This document shows, in pieces, positions 13,855-15,336 of a DNA stretch of 15,336 bases. The DNA comes from Deltaproteobacteria bacterium (GTDB taxonomy: Bacteria; Desulfobacterota_C; Deferrisomatia; Deferrisomatales; JACRMM01). The notes under the pieces were generated by a model. It saw nothing but the letters and a program-made list of their open reading frames with translations. It was not told the origin of the DNA and searched no databases. The DNA lies in assembly GCA_016218905.1 (NCBI GenBank), contig JACRCS010000112.1, positions 1 through 15,336 on the forward strand. Direction: 5' to 3'. Every line of letters begins with the position of its first letter. Position 1 is the first letter of the stretch. A program made the position numbers and the translations under genes.

Positions 13855-14342
13855 GATTTGTCCTTCCGCGAGGAGGCGGAGCTTTCCGGCGCGGCGCCGA
13901 GCACGGCGTCCACCCAGGCGCGCGTCCACTGCGCCTGCGCTTCGGCGAGCCTGGAGCCGAGGTCCTCCCAGGTCTTCGTCGTCTCGGCGTCGCCGGCCGC
14001 ACCGGGAGCGGCGAGGAGCTCCCGAAGGTTCCGTACGGTTTCATGCAGTTCGTCGACCTTGGCTTTGAGCTCCTCGTGTTCCCGCAGGAGCGCCAGGTAG
14101 CGGGCCCGCGGGATCAGGCCGTAGGCTTTCCACCACTCCTCCATGCGCTGAATGAACTCGGGCGCCGAGTCGGTGTGGTGGAGGCCGCGGGCGGAAGGGA
14201 GCCAGCGAGCGATCCAGGCGTTGACGGCCTGCGGTGTCAGCGGTGCGCTGCCCAGGGCCTCCAGCGCTTGACGAGCTTGTTCCCCCCCTCGGAGCGCCTC
14301 CGCCGCGAGGGTGACCCACTGTTCCCAGAATTTGGTATCCAT
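13851..14342 (-). CDS. Small PhaE/PhaR-like coiled-coil protein, putative PHA synthase accessory or phasin
   Basis: 163 aa, not a recognised family member. MEEWWKAYGLIPRARYLALL (67-86) followed by a coiled coil (EELKAKVDELHETVRNLREL) matches the layout of the PhaE C-terminus (FYGTLGVPTRSD plus coiled coil). Its own C-terminus (LAEAQAQWTRAWVDAVLG) resembles the PhaE N-terminus (WIEAQTRLAGAWSEAARRL). It thus looks like a shortened, rearranged PhaE relative. The N-terminal 50 residues are helical and Trp-rich. The ATG at 14342 has GGGGAGAG seven bases upstream, and that site pairs into a leader hairpin. It is first in the phaE operon and coupled to phaE by ATGA. A role as second synthase subunit or granule protein is inferred from context. 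Confidence 0.75.
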   Translation of the reverse strand: MDTKFWEQWVTLAAEALRGGEQARQALEALGSAPLTPQAVNAWIARWLPSARGLHHTDSAPEFIQRMEEWWKAYGLIPRARYLALLREHEELKAKVDELHETVRNLRELLAAPGAAGDAETTKTWEDLGSRLAEAQAQWTRAWVDAVLGAAPESSASSRKDKS

Positions 14343-14346
14343 CGTT

Positions 14347-14384
14347 CTCTCCCCGAGGCGGTATCGCCGACGGCCTCGGGAGAG
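14347..14384 (-). promoter_or_regulatory. Leader hairpin covering the ribosome binding site of the phaE operon
   Basis: On the minus-strand RNA, CTCTCCCGAGGC (14384-14373) pairs with GCCTCGGGGAGAG (14359-14347), twelve pairs with one bulged G, around a 13-base loop. The GGGGAGAG ribosome binding site lies in the downstream arm, so it would be hidden when folded. Translational control is inferred. The loop side also offers a competing short stem (GGCG with CGCC). Confidence 0.6.
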
Positions 14385-14386
14385 GC

Positions 14387-14414
14387 AGCCTACCCGAGTC
14401 GGGTGCGATTTCAA
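14387..14414 (-). promoter_or_regulatory. Weak promoter candidate of the phaE operon
   Basis: Minus-strand TTGAAA (14414-14409, five of six to the -35 consensus), 16 bases, then TAGGCT (14392-14387, three of six). Its spacer contains a perfect 13-base palindrome, which would suit repressor control. The -10 match is poor. Confidence 0.3.
14392..14404. repeat. Perfect palindrome ACCCGAGTCGGGT, operator candidate
   Basis: ACCCGA, a central G and TCGGGT. It lies within the spacer of the promoter candidate and 50 bases upstream of the first gene of the phaE operon. The binding protein is unknown. Confidence 0.45.
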
Positions 14415-14489
14415 GAAGTTGAACCGATAAAGCGCGGAGGGGTCGGGGGAGGAGCAGGAGGGCCGGCGGGAAGAGGCGGCGGCGAAAGC

Positions 14490-14524
14490 GCGCTCAGCCG
14501 GATCCCGGGGATCCGGCTGAGCGC
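14490..14524 (-). terminator. 35-base near-perfect palindrome between the PhaC/PhaZ-like gene and the phaE operon
   Basis: GCGCTCAGCCGGATCC (14490-14505) is perfectly complementary to 14509-14524, with a three-base centre, and contains two GGATCC sites around CCCGGG. It lies 66 bases past the minus-strand stop at 14590, and the minus strand continues with a short TTTC, so a terminator is the likeliest role. The stem is long enough to be a cruciform or recombination site too. The rest of 14405-14589 holds nothing else clear apart from a short direct repeat. Confidence 0.6.
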
Positions 14525-14563
14525 AGTTGGGTAAGGAGCTTTCCGAGCCTCTTACGCGAAACT

Positions 14564-14584
14564 CGTAACTCGGGACCCGTAACT
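14564..14584. repeat. Short direct repeat CGTAACT
   Basis: CGTAACT occurs at 14564-14570 and 14578-14584, with CGGGACC between. ACTCG (14561) and CGAGT (14586-14590) flank it as a weak inverted repeat reaching the stop codon of the minus-strand gene. Significance is unclear. Confidence 0.35.
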
Positions 14585-14589
14585 GCGAG

Positions 14590-15336
14590 TCAGGCGGCCT
14601 GGGGTCGAGCGTCCGCCACGGCTTCCTTGATGAGGCGCGGCCAGACGTCGCGAATGACCTTGCTCGCCATGAAGATTCCGATGTGACCGGCCTCCACCAT
14701 CCGATGGCGCACGCGGCTCGAGGAGACGTGGGCGGCGACGGCTTCCAACTGCTCCTGCAAGGTGATGTCGTCGTGGGTCCCGCCGATGGTCGAGACGGGA
14801 CAGCGGATCTCGTCCAGGCGCACGCTGCGGCCGAGGGCCGAGAACTTCCCGCGCACGAGCCGGTTCTCCTGGAAGAGCTCTCCGACCACCTGGAGGTAGA
14901 ACCGGCCCGGGAGGTCCTGGGTCCACTCGTACCAATTGCGGAAGCGGCGGTGCCGGTTCACGAAGCGCTCGTCGTCGATGTTCTGCCAGAGCTTCCACGG
15001 GTCTTCCATGAACCGTTCCACGGGGTTCATCAGCTTCCAGCCCGCCACCATGAAGGAGCCCGGCATCACTCCGCCCGAGCGGTTCACCACGCTCTCGTAC
15101 CAGCCCAAACCGAGCTTCTCTACGGCCCGGGAGAGCTTTCCGCCGCCGGCCTTGAAGTCGATGGGCGCTCCGGCCAGGACGAGGTTCTCCACGAGCTCGG
15201 GGTGCAGGGCGGCGAACATCGCCGAGAGCCAGCCTCCCTGGCACAGGCCGATGAGCCGGACCTTTTCGGAAGCGGTCGCCTCCTTCGCCCGCTGGACCAT
15301 CTCGCCGAGGCACAGCAGGTACTCGTCGATCGCCGC
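14590..15336 (-). CDS. PHA synthase/depolymerase-like alpha/beta hydrolase, partial (5' end outside window)
   Basis: The last 248 residues of a protein whose start lies beyond 15336; the frame stays open to the edge. The nucleophile motif GLCQGGW has Cys in place of Ser as in PhaC, the acid is in GGTHDDIT and the base in EAGHIGIFMASK. The stretch DLPGRFYLQVV with FQENRLVRGKF, and the DDI of the acid motif, recall intracellular PHA depolymerases (PhaZ), while the GxCxGG box is PhaC-like. It could be a second synthase, a depolymerase or a related thioesterase. It sits upstream of the phaE operon on the same strand, separated by a 247-base gap with a strong palindrome, so it is probably transcribed separately but belongs to the same PHA region. 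Confidence 0.82.
   Translation of the reverse strand, partial: AAIDEYLLCLGEMVQRAKEATASEKVRLIGLCQGGWLSAMFAALHPELVENLVLAGAPIDFKAGGGKLSRAVEKLGLGWYESVVNRSGGVMPGSFMVAGWKLMNPVERFMEDPWKLWQNIDDERFVNRHRRFRNWYEWTQDLPGRFYLQVVGELFQENRLVRGKFSALGRSVRLDEIRCPVSTIGGTHDDITLQEQLEAVAAHVSSSRVRHRMVEAGHIGIFMASKVIRDVWPRLIKEAVADARPQAA

Noticed and set aside
1..15336. CRISPR array, tRNA or rRNA genes, toxin-antitoxin or phage genes
   Set aside because: No regularly spaced repeats, cloverleaf-like sequences, rRNA signatures or matching small gene pairs were seen on either strand.

Overview
This is a GC-rich bacterial chromosomal window, densely packed with genes on both strands. No rRNA, tRNA, CRISPR array, phage gene or transposase gene was seen. 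The Bacillus/deltaproteobacterial-type succinate dehydrogenase (sdhCAB, di-heme cytochrome b), the two-subunit class III PHA synthase and the PAS protein with a C-terminal CxxC/CPxC tail together suggest a Gram-negative, aerobic or facultative, soil- or sediment-type lineage such as Myxococcota/Desulfobacterota-like, Acidobacteriota or a related candidate phylum. I cannot place it more precisely from sequence alone.

Layout. 103-531 (-): small unknown protein, divergent from sdh. 687-3818 (+): promoter and sdhC-sdhA-sdhB, complex II. 3889-4491 (-): typical 2-Cys peroxiredoxin with a near-consensus promoter of its own. 4722-5129 (-): small putative lipoprotein behind an AT-rich upstream region that holds a perfect 8-bp inverted repeat. 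5488-7034 (-): a translationally coupled pair, a spermidine-synthase-like protein with a signal peptide followed by a six-helix membrane protein; together they look like the two halves of the 'fused' membrane spermidine-synthase-like family. 7404-9094 (+): PAS protein with a four-cysteine tail, overlapped by a NahK/APH-like sugar kinase. 9256-9642 (+): four-helix membrane protein behind a perfect TATAAT. 9842-11631 (+): purine nucleoside phosphorylase and an alpha/beta hydrolase joined by an ATGA overlap. 11615-15336 (-): a polyhydroxyalkanoate (PHA) region with, in transcription order, a PhaC/PhaZ-like alpha/beta hydrolase cut by the window edge, a small PhaE-like coiled-coil protein, PhaE and class III PhaC.

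How the parts work together. SdhCAB feeds electrons from succinate to quinone. The peroxiredoxin removes peroxide. The PHA genes make, and perhaps mobilise, a carbon store. PNP would salvage purine nucleosides. Links between these blocks are not evident, so the window reads as several independent transcription units.

Most interesting non-coding structure. (1) Two intergenic elements (9640-9743 and 12697-12848) carry the same pair of distinct ends in opposite orientation and look like degenerate non-autonomous (MITE-like) insertions abutting gene edges. (2) A hairpin in the leader of the small phaE-like gene pairs with its Shine-Dalgarno sequence. (3) A near-perfect 35-bp palindrome lies between the PhaC/PhaZ-like gene and the phaE operon.
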